This document shows positions 43,165 through 51,500 of a stretch of 64,000 nucleotides of DNA, piece by piece; the first letter of the stretch is position 1; each line of letters opens with the position of its first letter. The position numbers and the translations under genes are program-made. The notes below the pieces were generated by a model. The model ran no database searches. It saw nothing but the letters and a program-made list of their open reading frames with translations, and was not told where the DNA came from. Source of the stretch: DASRWT01 sp963748485 (GTDB lineage: Bacteria; Methylomirabilota; Methylomirabilia; Rokubacteriales; CSP1-6); the NCBI GenBank assembly GCA_963748485.1, contig CAVVJF010000010.1, positions 116,511 through 180,510 on the forward strand, in the 5' to 3' direction.

Positions 43165-43694
43165 CCCGCATTCTCGATCCGACGCTCGCCGACGCGGCGG
43201 CTCCCGCCACCTTTTCTCGCGCTCCCCGGCCGCGCGCACTGCGCGGCCTCACGGTGGGGCTCCTCGCCAACGGCAAGTCCAACGGCATGGCGCTGCTGGA
43301 CGGCATCGCCGAGCGCCTCCGCGAGCGTCACGGCATCGGCGAGGTGGTGCGTGCGGCGAAGCGCAACGCGAGCGCCCCCGTCTCCGACGAGGACGCCGAG
43401 CGTCTGGCCAAGGGCTGCGCCGTCGTCATCACCGCCATCGGCGACTGAGGGTCGTGCTCGTCGGGCAGTGTGCTCGACGCCATCACGTTCGAGAAGCGCG
43501 GGATCCCGGCCGCGGTCGTCATCACGGAGCCCTTCATTCCGACTGCCGAGGAGATGGCCCGCCTGGCCGGCATGCCCGGGTACCCGTATGCCGTCCTGCC
43601 GCATCCGGTGGGGAGCCTGACGCCCGCCGAGGTCGCGCGGCGCGCCGACGGAATCGCCGCCCGCGTCGAGGTGCTGCTACTCGACCCTCGGTGA
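43161..43694 (+). CDS. UGSC-family selenoprotein (in-frame UGA = Sec96)
   Basis: A 177-residue protein read through UGA at 43446-43448. Upstream the frame encodes LRGLTVGLLANGKSNGMALLDGIAERL and ends AVVITAIGD; downstream it continues U-G-S-C-S-S-G-S-V-L-D-A and then FEKRGIPAAVVITEPF to the stop at 43694. The U-G-S-C motif (Sec96, Cys99) gives the family its name and makes a redox UxxC. A bacterial SECIS-like hairpin follows the UGA. ATG 43161 has AAGGAGG and overlaps the previous stop (ATGA). Known as a (seleno)protein family, with no proven reaction; a thiol/selenol oxidoreductase or reductase subunit is inferred. Confidence 0.85.
43459..43479 (+). promoter_or_regulatory. Bacterial SECIS-like stem-loop after UGA codon of UGSC gene
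   Basis: An 8-bp stem (43459-43466 with 43472-43479, one G-U pair) closes a 5-base loop AGUGU at 43467-43471. The loop starts 18 bases after the UGA and has a G among its first two bases. This fits the published bacterial SECIS rules (loop 16-37 bases from UGA, G in the first two loop positions), so SelB-guided selenocysteine insertion is expected. Confidence 0.75.
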
Positions 43695-43709
43695 GAGCGC
43701 GCTGAGCGA

Positions 43710-46094
43710 TCAGGCGCGCCCGCGAGCGTCCTGAATCGCTCGCCACACGCGCTCGGGCGTGGCCGGCATCTCCACGTGCTCAACGCCCAGCTCGGCGAGG
43801 GCGTCCACGATGGCGTTGACCACCGCGGCGAGCGCGGGTGTGGTGCCGCCCTCGCCGCCGCCGCGCAGGCCGAGGGGATTCGAGGTCGATGGCACCTCGC
43901 TGATCTCGGTGGCGAAGTGGGGCAGCGCGTCGGCGCGCGGCAGGGCGTACTCCATGAAGCTCGCCGTGCGCTGCTGGCCCTCCGCGTCGTAGTCGCAGAG
44001 CTCCCACAGCGCCTGACCCACGCCGGCCGCGATCCCACCGTGGGTCTGCCCGTGCAGGATGAGTGGGTTCACCGCGCGCCCCACGTCGTCGACGGTGTTG
44101 TAGCGCGCGATCTCTACCAGGCCCGTGTCGGGATCCACCTCGACTTCGCACACGGCCGAGCCGTAGGGGAAGGACGGTACGCTCATGGTCTCGTCGCCGG
44201 CGCCGGCGAGCGGCCCGCCGAGCGCGGGCGGCGCATCGGCGCGGAGCGCGGCAGCGGCCACCGCGAAGAGGTCGACCGCGCGGTGCGTCCCGCGCACCGT
44301 GAAGTGGCCACCCGCGAAGGCGATGTCTTCGGGAGCGGCCTCGAGGAGCCAGGCCGCCAGCCGCGTGCCCCGCGCGACGATCTCGTCGGCCGCCTGCGCC
44401 ATGACCACGGCGCCCAGCCGCATGGAGCGCCCAGAGTGCGAGCCGCCGCCCACGGGCACGCGATCGGTGTCGCCGGTGATCAGGCGTACCCGGGCGATCT
44501 CGACGCCGAGCCACTCGGCGACGAGCTGAGCGAAGCTGGTTTCGTGGCCCTGCCCCGCGGACAGCGTGCCGAGGGCGACCTCCACCTCGCCCTCGGGCCG
44601 GACGGTGATCTCGGCGCGCTCGCGGGGCGCGCCGGTATTGAGCTCGATGTAGTTGGCGAGGCCGATGCCGCGGTAGCGCCCGCGGCTGCGGGCCTCCGCG
44701 CGCCGGGCCTCGAAGCCTGCCCAGTCCGCGTTCGCGACCGCGCGGTCCTGGACCAACGTGTAATTGCCGCTGTCGTACAGGAGCCCCAGCGGGTTGCGAT
44801 GGGGCATGGCCTCGGCGGGGATGAGATTGCGCCGCCGCAGCGCGACGCGGTCGAAACCGTGGCGGCGGGCGGCGAGGTCGATGAGGCGCTCGATCACGAA
44901 CATCACCTCGGGGCGGCCCGCGCTCCGGTACGGTGTGGTGGGCGCGGTGTTGGTGAGGACGGCGCGCGCGTCCATCGTCGCCGCGGGGATGCGGTAGACG
45001 CTCGGCAGCACCGCCACGCCCTTGGCGAGGGGGATGAACGACACGGCGTGGGCGCCCACATTGCTCGTGTTCACGCCGCGCAGCGCGAGGAAGCCGCCGT
45101 CGGCGTCGAGCGCCAAGGCCACGTCGGAGAGGAGGTCACGGCTCTGATAGTCGGTGAGGAGGGCCTCGGTCCGGTCGCACGTCCACTTGACGGGACGGCG
45201 GAGACGGCGGGCCGCCCAGGCGGCGAGGGCGAACTCCGGATACGAGCTGTTGCGCGTGCCGTAGTTGCCGCCGACGTCGCCGGCGGTCACACGCACGGCG
45301 TCCTCGGGCACGCCGAGCGTCGCCGCGAGGTCGGCGCGGCAGCGCTGGACGCCGCCGGAGCCGGCGTGCAGCGCATAGCGGCCCGTGGCGCCGTCGTACG
45401 CAGCCACCGCGGTACGGGGCTCCATCGGCACGCCGGTGACCCGATTGATCCGCGTCGACAGGCGGACGACGTGGGCGGCGCGCGCGAAGGCGGCCTCGGT
45501 GGCGACTGGGTCGCCCGTCCGAGAATCCACGCAGACATTCGAGGGGTGGTCGTCATAGAGGGTGGGCGCGCCGGCGGCAAGGGCGGCTGCGGCCGCGGCG
45601 ACCACGGGCAGCGGCTCCCACATCACGACCACGCACTCGGCGCCATCGCGAGCGATGGCGACACTCTCCGCCACCACCATGGCGACCGGCTCGCCCACGA
45701 AGCGCGCGCGGTCGGCGGGCAGGGGAGCATGGGGGGCGAGGAAGAACGCGGTGCCGTCGCGGCTCCGCAGCGGCACCTCGTGAGGATTGGTCGGGACCGG
45801 GCGATGGGGAATGGGCCGGAGCCCATCGGCCTCGGCGTCGGCCCCCGTCAGCACGGCGAGCACGCCCGGTACCGCGAGGGCGGCGGCGGTGTCGATGCCC
45901 CCGATGCGCGCGTGGGCGTACGGCGAGCGCACGAAGCACGCGTACGCCTCACCGGGGAGATTGACGTCGTCGCCGAAGCGTCCCTCCCCGGTGACGAAAC
46001 GCGCGTCCTCTTTGCGGGGGACGGGCTTGCCGATGCCGTCGGCGACATCGTGAGCGCGCGAGTTCAGGAAGGACGCGACGGGAGAAGCCTCCAC
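43710..46094 (-). CDS. Molybdenum hydroxylase large subunit (xanthine dehydrogenase family)
   Basis: A 794-residue molybdopterin-binding subunit. It has the entry KPVPRKEDARFVTGEGRFGDDV, a cofactor loop GDVGGNYGTRNSS, the active loop as PYRSAGRPE and a catalytic Glu in GGGEGG. It hydroxylates an unknown substrate. As with the gene at 33530, no small or FAD subunit is adjacent. The start is uncertain; GTG 46094 is the nearest start that keeps the family N-terminus, 7 bases after the AraC regulator's stop. It probably forms a unit with that regulator. Confidence 0.88.
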   Translation of the reverse strand: MEASPVASFLNSRAHDVADGIGKPVPRKEDARFVTGEGRFGDDVNLPGEAYACFVRSPYAHARIGGIDTAAALAVPGVLAVLTGADAEADGLRPIPHRPVPTNPHEVPLRSRDGTAFFLAPHAPLPADRARFVGEPVAMVVAESVAIARDGAECVVVMWEPLPVVAAAAAALAAGAPTLYDDHPSNVCVDSRTGDPVATEAAFARAAHVVRLSTRINRVTGVPMEPRTAVAAYDGATGRYALHAGSGGVQRCRADLAATLGVPEDAVRVTAGDVGGNYGTRNSSYPEFALAAWAARRLRRPVKWTCDRTEALLTDYQSRDLLSDVALALDADGGFLALRGVNTSNVGAHAVSFIPLAKGVAVLPSVYRIPAATMDARAVLTNTAPTTPYRSAGRPEVMFVIERLIDLAARRHGFDRVALRRRNLIPAEAMPHRNPLGLLYDSGNYTLVQDRAVANADWAGFEARRAEARSRGRYRGIGLANYIELNTGAPRERAEITVRPEGEVEVALGTLSAGQGHETSFAQLVAEWLGVEIARVRLITGDTDRVPVGGGSHSGRSMRLGAVVMAQAADEIVARGTRLAAWLLEAAPEDIAFAGGHFTVRGTHRAVDLFAVAAAALRADAPPALGGPLAGAGDETMSVPSFPYGSAVCEVEVDPDTGLVEIARYNTVDDVGRAVNPLILHGQTHGGIAAGVGQALWELCDYDAEGQQRTASFMEYALPRADALPHFATEISEVPSTSNPLGLRGGGEGGTTPALAAVVNAIVDALAELGVEHVEMPATPERVWRAIQDARGRA

Positions 46095-46101
46095 GGTGCC
46101 G

Positions 46102-47124
46102 TCAGCGGGCGCGGCGAAGCGGCCTGGCCGGTGCGCCGGGCGGTCCGTGGCGCCGGCGCCACCCGGCCGGCGGCATCCCGGTGGCCCGCTTGAAAGCGCG
46201 GCTGAAGGCGGCCTCCGAGTCGTAGCCGACGTCGAGCGCCACTGCGGCGACCTTGGCGTCGTCATCAGCGAGGCGGCGGGCGGCCAGCTGCATGCGCCAG
46301 CGCGTCAGGTATTGCATCGGCGGATAGCCCACGAAGTGCGTGAAGCGCTCGGCCAGCGCGGAGCGGGAGAGCCCGACCTCTCGCGCGAGTGCGCGAAGCG
46401 TCCACGGCTGCGCCGGCCGCTCGTGCAGCAGGCCGAGCGCCCGTCCGACGATGCCGTCGCGGAGCCCACCCAGCCAGCCGGCCGGCTCGCCCGTCACCGA
46501 CTCGAGATGGCGTCGCACCACCTCGACGAACATCAGCTCGCTCAGGCGCAGCCGGACGCACTCCCCGCCCGGGCGCGGCGCGCGCGACTCCGCCAGCGTC
46601 AGCTCGATGAGCTGCCGCAGGGAATCGCCGGCGGCCGACGTCGGATGGGGAACGCGGAGGAGGCGGGGCAGGGTGCCGAGTAGCGGGTTGAAGGGGCTGA
46701 CGTCACAGCCGAGGAATCCGCAGACGAGCTCGAGCCGGGAAGGGCCGTCGCCGCCCTCAACAACGACCGACGGCAGCTCGCCGACGGACATCTTCTTCAT
46801 CCAGTCGAGCACCTCGGCCTCGTCTGGCCCGGCGCCCGTGGCCGCATCGATGGACATGATGTACGGGTCCCCCCGCGGGAACACGAGAACGTCACCGGCC
46901 TCGATGCGCGTCGGGGCCCCGCCGGCGAGCCGACCCCAGCAGGCTCCGCGCGTGACCACGTGATACGAGATGACTTGCTGGGCGCGGGGCATCAGCGCGG
47001 GTGCCAGCGCCGTGCCGGCGGGCATGGCGATCTCCCAGGGCGATGAGGCCTCGACGAGGAAGTAGAGCGCGCCGGTCAGGCGCACCGTCCGGAGCACGTC
47101 CGAGAGGACGTCGCCGGGGGGCAT
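46102..47124 (-). CDS. AraC-family transcriptional regulator
   Basis: A 340-residue regulator. The N-terminal part (about 15-185) is a cupin-6 type ligand-binding domain (FLVEASSPWEIAMP, GDVLVFPRGDPYIM). The C-terminal part (about 225-325) has two helix-turn-helix units (TLRALAREVGLSRSALAERF and VAAVALDVGYDSEAAFSRAF). Family members of this type often control oxidoreductase genes. ATG 47124 starts the cupin fold. Upstream of the molybdenum hydroxylase gene on the same strand, and divergent from the methyltransferase, either of which it may regulate. Confidence 0.9.
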   Translation of the reverse strand: MPPGDVLSDVLRTVRLTGALYFLVEASSPWEIAMPAGTALAPALMPRAQQVISYHVVTRGACWGRLAGGAPTRIEAGDVLVFPRGDPYIMSIDAATGAGPDEAEVLDWMKKMSVGELPSVVVEGGDGPSRLELVCGFLGCDVSPFNPLLGTLPRLLRVPHPTSAAGDSLRQLIELTLAESRAPRPGGECVRLRLSELMFVEVVRRHLESVTGEPAGWLGGLRDGIVGRALGLLHERPAQPWTLRALAREVGLSRSALAERFTHFVGYPPMQYLTRWRMQLAARRLADDDAKVAAVALDVGYDSEAAFSRAFKRATGMPPAGWRRRHGPPGAPARPLRRAR

Positions 47125-47291
47125 GGTCCCCGGCGTGGACGCTCGGGCAAGCGCGCCGGACGCTCGGGCAGGTCGCGCGCGCGTTCTGGTCGGCGCGGCA
47201 TGGAATGCGGACGCTCGATCATGGCGGCGCGGCACGCCCCGATCATACACTGCGCCTCGACGATCGAAACTTCCCACACGGAGGAGAAGCC

Positions 47292-48098
47292 ATGAGCCAG
47301 ATCGCGAGTGGGCAAGTCAGCACGAGCGCGGCCGACATCTACGAGGAGTTCTACCTGCCGGCCATGTTCCTGGAGTGGACGCCGCGAATGGCGGCGGCGG
47401 CGGGAGTGGAGCCGAACCAGCGTGTGCTCGACGTCGCGTGCGGCACTGGCGTGCTCGCGCGCGCTCTCGCTGAGCGCGTGAAGCCGGGCGGGACGGCGAC
47501 CGGGCTCGACATCAACGAGGGGATGCTGGCGGTGGCGCGGCGCAAGGCGCCCGGCATCGACTGGCGGCACGGGGCGGCGGAGGCGCTGCCGTTCGACGAC
47601 GCGGGCTTCGACGCCGTGGTTAGCCAGTTCGGCCTGATGTTCTTCCACGACCGGGCGAAGGCGATCGGGGAGATGCTGCGCGTGCTGCGGCCGGGCGGTC
47701 GGCTCGCCGTCGCGGTCTGGGACTCGCTCGACCGGACGCCGGCCTACCGCGCCTTCGTCGGCCTCCTGGAGCGGCTCTTCGGCGCGGGGACCGCGGAGGC
47801 CCTTCGCTCGCCGTTCGTCCTGGGCGATACGGCCGCCCTCCGCGCTCTCTTTCGGGACGCCGGGGCCCCCGACGTCCGGGTCGTCACCCACGAGGGCGCG
47901 GGGCGCTTTCCGTCCATCGAGTCGTGGGTGTTCACCGACGTGAAAGGTTGGACCGCCGCTGACCTGATCGACGAGGCCGGATACCGTCGGCTGCTCGGCG
48001 AGGCCGAGCGCGAGCTGCGCACCTTCGTCGCCCCCAACGGAACGGTGGCGTTCGCGATGTCCGCTCACATCGTCACGATGACAAAGTCACGCGGCTGA
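47292..48098 (+). CDS. Class I SAM-dependent methyltransferase
   Basis: A 268-residue methyltransferase. SAM motif I is VLDVACGTGVLAR, with LDINEGMLAVAR (motif II acidic residue), AEALPFDDAGFDAVVSQFG and LRVLRPGGRLAVAVW (motif III). The N-terminal helix EFYLPAMFLEWTPRM and C-terminal cap fit the UbiE/Methyltransf_11-type group acting on small molecules. GAGGAG is upstream of ATG 47292. Substrate unknown; it is divergent from the AraC regulator. Confidence 0.9.
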   Translation: MSQIASGQVSTSAADIYEEFYLPAMFLEWTPRMAAAAGVEPNQRVLDVACGTGVLARALAERVKPGGTATGLDINEGMLAVARRKAPGIDWRHGAAEALPFDDAGFDAVVSQFGLMFFHDRAKAIGEMLRVLRPGGRLAVAVWDSLDRTPAYRAFVGLLERLFGAGTAEALRSPFVLGDTAALRALFRDAGAPDVRVVTHEGAGRFPSIESWVFTDVKGWTAADLIDEAGYRRLLGEAERELRTFVAPNGTVAFAMSAHIVTMTKSRG

Positions 48099-48157
48099 CG
48101 GAGGCATACGCCCTCCGTCCGATGGACGGGGGGCACGCTCCGGTGTCTACTGGAGCC

Positions 48158-48352
48158 ATGAGTCGAGTGGCTCGAGGCGTTCTGCTCGCCGTTCTCGTCG
48201 CGCTTGCCGCGGGCTGCACGCCTCCCACACCGGAGGAGCGCGCCGCCGCCCAGCGGGCCTGGGCGCAACGTAATGAGGAGCGCCGCGCGGAGTGCGCACG
48301 GCAGGGCCTCCCGTACTTCGACGGGGCCTGCATCTCGCGCGGTGGCCCGTAG
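48158..48352 (+). CDS. Small lipoprotein, first of a tandem pair
   Basis: A 64-residue predicted lipoprotein: a hydrophobic signal VARGVLLAVLVALAAGC with lipobox LAAGC, then a short mature part (TPPTPEERAAAQRAWAQRNEERRAEC) ending CARQGLPYFDGACISRGGP. Two further cysteines could form a disulfide in the periplasm. It is very similar to the next gene, 2 bases downstream. Function unknown; probably an envelope-anchored small protein. Confidence 0.75.
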   Translation: MSRVARGVLLAVLVALAAGCTPPTPEERAAAQRAWAQRNEERRAECARQGLPYFDGACISRGGP

Positions 48353-48354
48353 GC

Positions 48355-48543
48355 ATGAGCCGGGCGGCCCGAAGCGTCGGGCTCGCGCTGCTTCTGACGC
48401 TCGCGGCGGGGTGCTCGCCCACACCCGAGCAGCGCGCCGCCAGCCAGCAGGCGTGGGCGGAGCGCGAGGAGGAGCGTCGGGCGGAGTGCGCGCGACAGGG
48501 CCTGAGGTACTTCGATGGGGCCTGTCTCTCGAACGCCTTCTAG
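48355..48543 (+). CDS. Small lipoprotein, second of a tandem pair
   Basis: A 62-residue predicted lipoprotein with lipobox LAAGC and mature sequence SPTPEQRAASQQAWAEREEERRAEC followed by ARQGLRYFDGACLSNAF. It shares the order and nearly all key positions with the preceding protein, so it arose by tandem duplication. Starts at ATG 48355, two bases after the previous stop, so both are probably translated together. Function unknown. Confidence 0.75.
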   Translation: MSRAARSVGLALLLTLAAGCSPTPEQRAASQQAWAEREEERRAECARQGLRYFDGACLSNAF

Positions 48544-48561
48544 GGGTCTACCGACCGCCCG

Positions 48562-49701
48562 CTAGCGCCAGAGCTGACGAGACGCGAGGCGGGCGCCCTC
48601 CGCCATCGCGCGGAGCTTCTCCCAGACGATCTCGGGCTCGACCAATGAGGCGGCGCGCGCGAAGGTGCCGAAGCCGCAATCGGAGCCCGCGATGACGCGC
48701 TCCCGGCCCACCACCTCGGCGTAGCGCACGATGCGCTGGGCTACCAGCTCGGGATGCTCGATGAAGTTGGTCGTGGTATCGAGCACGCCCGGGATGAGGA
48801 TCTTGTCGTCCGGTAGCTTGATGTCCTTGAATACCGCCCACTCGTGCCCGTGGCGTGGATTGGCCCCTTCTAGCGAGATGGCGTGGGGCCGCGCGCGCAG
48901 CACGATCGGCAGGATCTCGCGCAGCGGGATATCCCGGTGGTGGGGACCTTCGTAGTTCCCCCAGCACAGATGCATGCGGAGCCGGTCCGGGGGAATGTCG
49001 CGAAGCGCGTGGTTGAGCGCCTCCACGTTGGCGGCGGCGATCTTGAGGAACTCCGCGTCGCTGAGCTGGTGGAAGGCCAGATGCCGGCTCATCGCGAGAT
49101 CAGGACAGTCGATCTGGAGAACGAAGCCCGCGCGGGCGATGGCGTCGTACTCCTCCTTCATGACCTGGACGAGGCGCGCGAGGTATGCCTCCCGGCTGGG
49201 ATAGTGCTCGTTGCGGAGGAAGTGGGCGATGACGCCTGGCGAGGCCGCCGTCATGAAACCGTCCGTCGCCGTCGTCCCGTCGAGGCCCGCCCGCAGATTG
49301 GCGATGTCCGTCTTGACCGCATCGCGGTCGCGCCACTCGATGGGCCCGGTGCACGCGGGGCGCGACACAGTGGAGCGCTGCTCACGCCGGGCTGCGGCTT
49401 CGGGGAAGTCCGCCCAGTCGGGGCGGCCGCGGACGACGCTCGTGCCGTCGAAGCCGGTGAGCCGGTGGCGCACATAGGTCGAGTAGCCCACCTTGCCCTG
49501 CTCGCCGTCGTTGACCACGTCCACCCCGGCTGCGACCTGCCTGCGGACGATCTCGGCGACGGCGGCGCGGACGCGCTCCCCGAAGGCGCGCGGCTCGGGC
49601 GCGGCGCCGGCATCGAGCGCCTCCAGAGTGGCGGTGAGGTCGGCGGGGCGCGGGAGGCTGCCGGTGTGGGTGGTGAGGATGCGCTCCGTGCTGCGCTTCA
49701 T
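48562..49701 (-). CDS. MetE-like (cobalamin-independent methionine synthase family) protein
   Basis: A 379-residue TIM-barrel protein of the same UROD/MetE superfamily as the one at 14609. It has the zinc ligands H-x-C in MHLCWGNYEGPH and Cys in AGSDCGFGTF, plus VVNDGEQGK at the barrel start. The start TTHTGSLPRP is typical of stand-alone 5-methyltetrahydropteroyltriglutamate-homocysteine-like members used in degradation pathways. It overlaps the aldolase gene (ATGA), so the two form a unit. True methionine synthesis is unlikely; thiol alkyl transfer is plausible. Confidence 0.87.
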   Translation of the reverse strand: MKRSTERILTTHTGSLPRPADLTATLEALDAGAAPEPRAFGERVRAAVAEIVRRQVAAGVDVVNDGEQGKVGYSTYVRHRLTGFDGTSVVRGRPDWADFPEAAARREQRSTVSRPACTGPIEWRDRDAVKTDIANLRAGLDGTTATDGFMTAASPGVIAHFLRNEHYPSREAYLARLVQVMKEEYDAIARAGFVLQIDCPDLAMSRHLAFHQLSDAEFLKIAAANVEALNHALRDIPPDRLRMHLCWGNYEGPHHRDIPLREILPIVLRARPHAISLEGANPRHGHEWAVFKDIKLPDDKILIPGVLDTTTNFIEHPELVAQRIVRYAEVVGRERVIAGSDCGFGTFARAASLVEPEIVWEKLRAMAEGARLASRQLWR

Positions 49702-50474
49702 CGCGCGCTCCGAATCTGGGCCACGGTCGCGGCGTAGCCGGCCCGGAGCACGGCGGCGTCGGAGGAGAAGTTGATGATGGTCGCGCCGAGATCGACCATC
49801 TCGCGCACGCCCTCCACGCTGTCCGTCAGCATGGCGAGCGCCTTGCCGTGCTTGCGCGCGGCCGCGGCCAGGCGCTGGCGATACTCGGTGAGGGTGGGCC
49901 GCTGAGCGGGGGTGCCGAGCACACCGAGGTCCTGGGCGAGATCGGTGGGGCCGATGGTGAGGGCGTCGATGCCAGGCACCGCCGCGATCTCGTCCAGCCG
50001 GTCGAAGGCGCGCTTCGTCTCGAGCATCGCGGTGACGTGCACACGTGCGTTGGCCGCGGCCATGTGCTCGCCCGGCGCCAGGGTCTGGTACATGGTGTGG
50101 GGTCCGAAGCCGTACATGCCGCGCTCGCCCAGCGGCGCGTAGCGGGCGCATGCGGCCACCGTCGCCGCCTGCTCGGGCGTGTCGACCTGGGGCACGTGTA
50201 GGTTCCACACGCCTGCGTCCAGCAGGCGGGTGATCCACTCGCGGTTGCCGTCGGGCGGACGGACCACCAAGGGGAAGTCCAGCGCGCGCGCCAGCGTGGC
50301 CATGTCGGCCACCGTCTCCATCGAGAACGGCGAATGCTCCATGTCCACACGGGCGAAGTCGAGCCCCGCCGATTGCAGGAGGGTCAGCACCGCCGGGGTG
50401 CGGATCATGGTGATCCAGGTCCCGATCTGCACCTCACCCCGTTCGCTGCGAACGCGATAGACGTTGTCTCTCAT
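49698..50474 (-). CDS. HpcH/HpaI-family aldolase
   Basis: A 258-residue class II aldolase/citrate-lyase-like TIM barrel. Markers are FARVDMEHSPFSMETV, LVVRPPDGN, the PQVDTPEQAATV helix, the metal ligands in MLETKRA (Glu) and IGPTDLAQDLG (Asp). It cleaves 4-hydroxy-2-oxoacids or related compounds to pyruvate and an aldehyde with a divalent metal. First gene of a two-gene unit with the MetE-like protein. Divergent from the LLM gene at 50559. Confidence 0.9.
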   Translation of the reverse strand: MRDNVYRVRSERGEVQIGTWITMIRTPAVLTLLQSAGLDFARVDMEHSPFSMETVADMATLARALDFPLVVRPPDGNREWITRLLDAGVWNLHVPQVDTPEQAATVAACARYAPLGERGMYGFGPHTMYQTLAPGEHMAAANARVHVTAMLETKRAFDRLDEIAAVPGIDALTIGPTDLAQDLGVLGTPAQRPTLTEYRQRLAAAARKHGKALAMLTDSVEGVREMVDLGATIINFSSDAAVLRAGYAATVAQIRSAR

Positions 50475-50558
50475 GGGCGCGATGTTGCGCCCCGGGGAAC
50501 GGAGGCGTCAAGCCCCGGATTGGCGTATGCTGTCGCCGCCCAACCCAAGGAGGGTCCC

Positions 50559-51398
50559 ATGGACTACGGCGTCGTCATGTTCCCCACCGAGTACTCGATG
50601 GCTCCCGACGACCTCGCCCGCGCCCTCGAGGAGCGTGGCTTCGAGTCGGTCTGGTTTCCCGAGCACACCCACATTCCCGCGAGCCGTCTGAGCCCCTGGC
50701 CGGGCGGTGGCGACCTGCCGCGCGAGTACTGGTCGGCCTACGACCCCTTCGTTGCCTTGATGGCCGCCGCGGGGGCGACCAAGCGCCTCAAGCTCGGCAC
50801 GGGCATTTGCCTCGTCATCGAGCGCGATCCCATCACCACCGCGAAGGAGGTCGCCACGCTCGATCGCCTCTCCGGTGGTCGCGTACTGTTCGGCATCGGC
50901 GGGGGCTGGAACAAAGAAGAAATGCTTCACCACGGGACCGAGTGGAAGACGCGCTGGAAGGTGCTGCGTGAGCGCGTGCTGGCCATGAAGGAGATCTGGA
51001 CGAAGAAGGAGGCCAGCTTCAACGGCGACTACGTGCGCTTCGATCGGATCTGGAGCGATCCGAAGCCCCTGCAGAAGCCGCATCCGCCCATCGTGATCGG
51101 CGGGGATGGCGCGACGACCTTCGATCGCGTGGTCGAGTTCGGCGACGGCTGGATGCCGATCCTGCGGCCGCACGTGGACCCGGTGCGCCGAATCCCCGAG
51201 CTGCGCGAGCGGCTGAAGAGGGCCGGGCGCGACCCAGGATCGGCGCCGGTGTCCATCTTCTTTGCGCCCCCCAAGCGCGAGGCCCTGGATGGCCTCGCTG
51301 CGGCGGGCGTGCAGCGGGCCATCTTCGGGCTGCCTTGCGAGCGCCGGGACGCCATCCTGCCGCGCCTGGACGCCTATGCCAAGGTGATGCGGGGCTAG
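50559..51398 (+). CDS. LLM class F420/FMN-dependent oxidoreductase
   Basis: A 279-residue luciferase-like enzyme. The N-terminus MDYGVVMFPTEYSMAPDDLARALEERGFESVWFPEHTHIP is typical of the F420-dependent group (Rv2161c-like), with ATLDRLSGGRVLFGIGGGWN and a C-terminal GVQRAIFGLP. An AAGGAGG precedes ATG 50559. Expected to oxidise or reduce an organic substrate using F420 or FMN. No F420 biosynthesis genes are in view. Confidence 0.9.
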   Translation: MDYGVVMFPTEYSMAPDDLARALEERGFESVWFPEHTHIPASRLSPWPGGGDLPREYWSAYDPFVALMAAAGATKRLKLGTGICLVIERDPITTAKEVATLDRLSGGRVLFGIGGGWNKEEMLHHGTEWKTRWKVLRERVLAMKEIWTKKEASFNGDYVRFDRIWSDPKPLQKPHPPIVIGGDGATTFDRVVEFGDGWMPILRPHVDPVRRIPELRERLKRAGRDPGSAPVSIFFAPPKREALDGLAAAGVQRAIFGLPCERRDAILPRLDAYAKVMRG

Positions 51399-51500
51399 CG
51401 GGAACTCCGGGGACGGTTCCGTGGTTGCTTGGCTGGTCTTCTCGTTGCGGCCCGGACGGCGACCTTACCCACACCGTTCCGTTACCTATGGAGGGAAGCG

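Noticed and set aside
43446..43448. The TGA as an ordinary stop, with two separate short genes on either side
   Set aside because: Coding and family similarity continue in the same frame without a start or ribosome site, and the motif and hairpin match Sec insertion. A nonsense mutation remains a weaker alternative.
43776..46193. An 805-codon plus-strand frame antisense to the molybdenum hydroxylase gene
   Set aside because: Long antisense frames are expected at this GC content; its translation has no domain-like pattern, while the opposite strand has clear catalytic motifs. The same holds for antisense frames at 33446-35764, 35790-37898 and 5976-7466.
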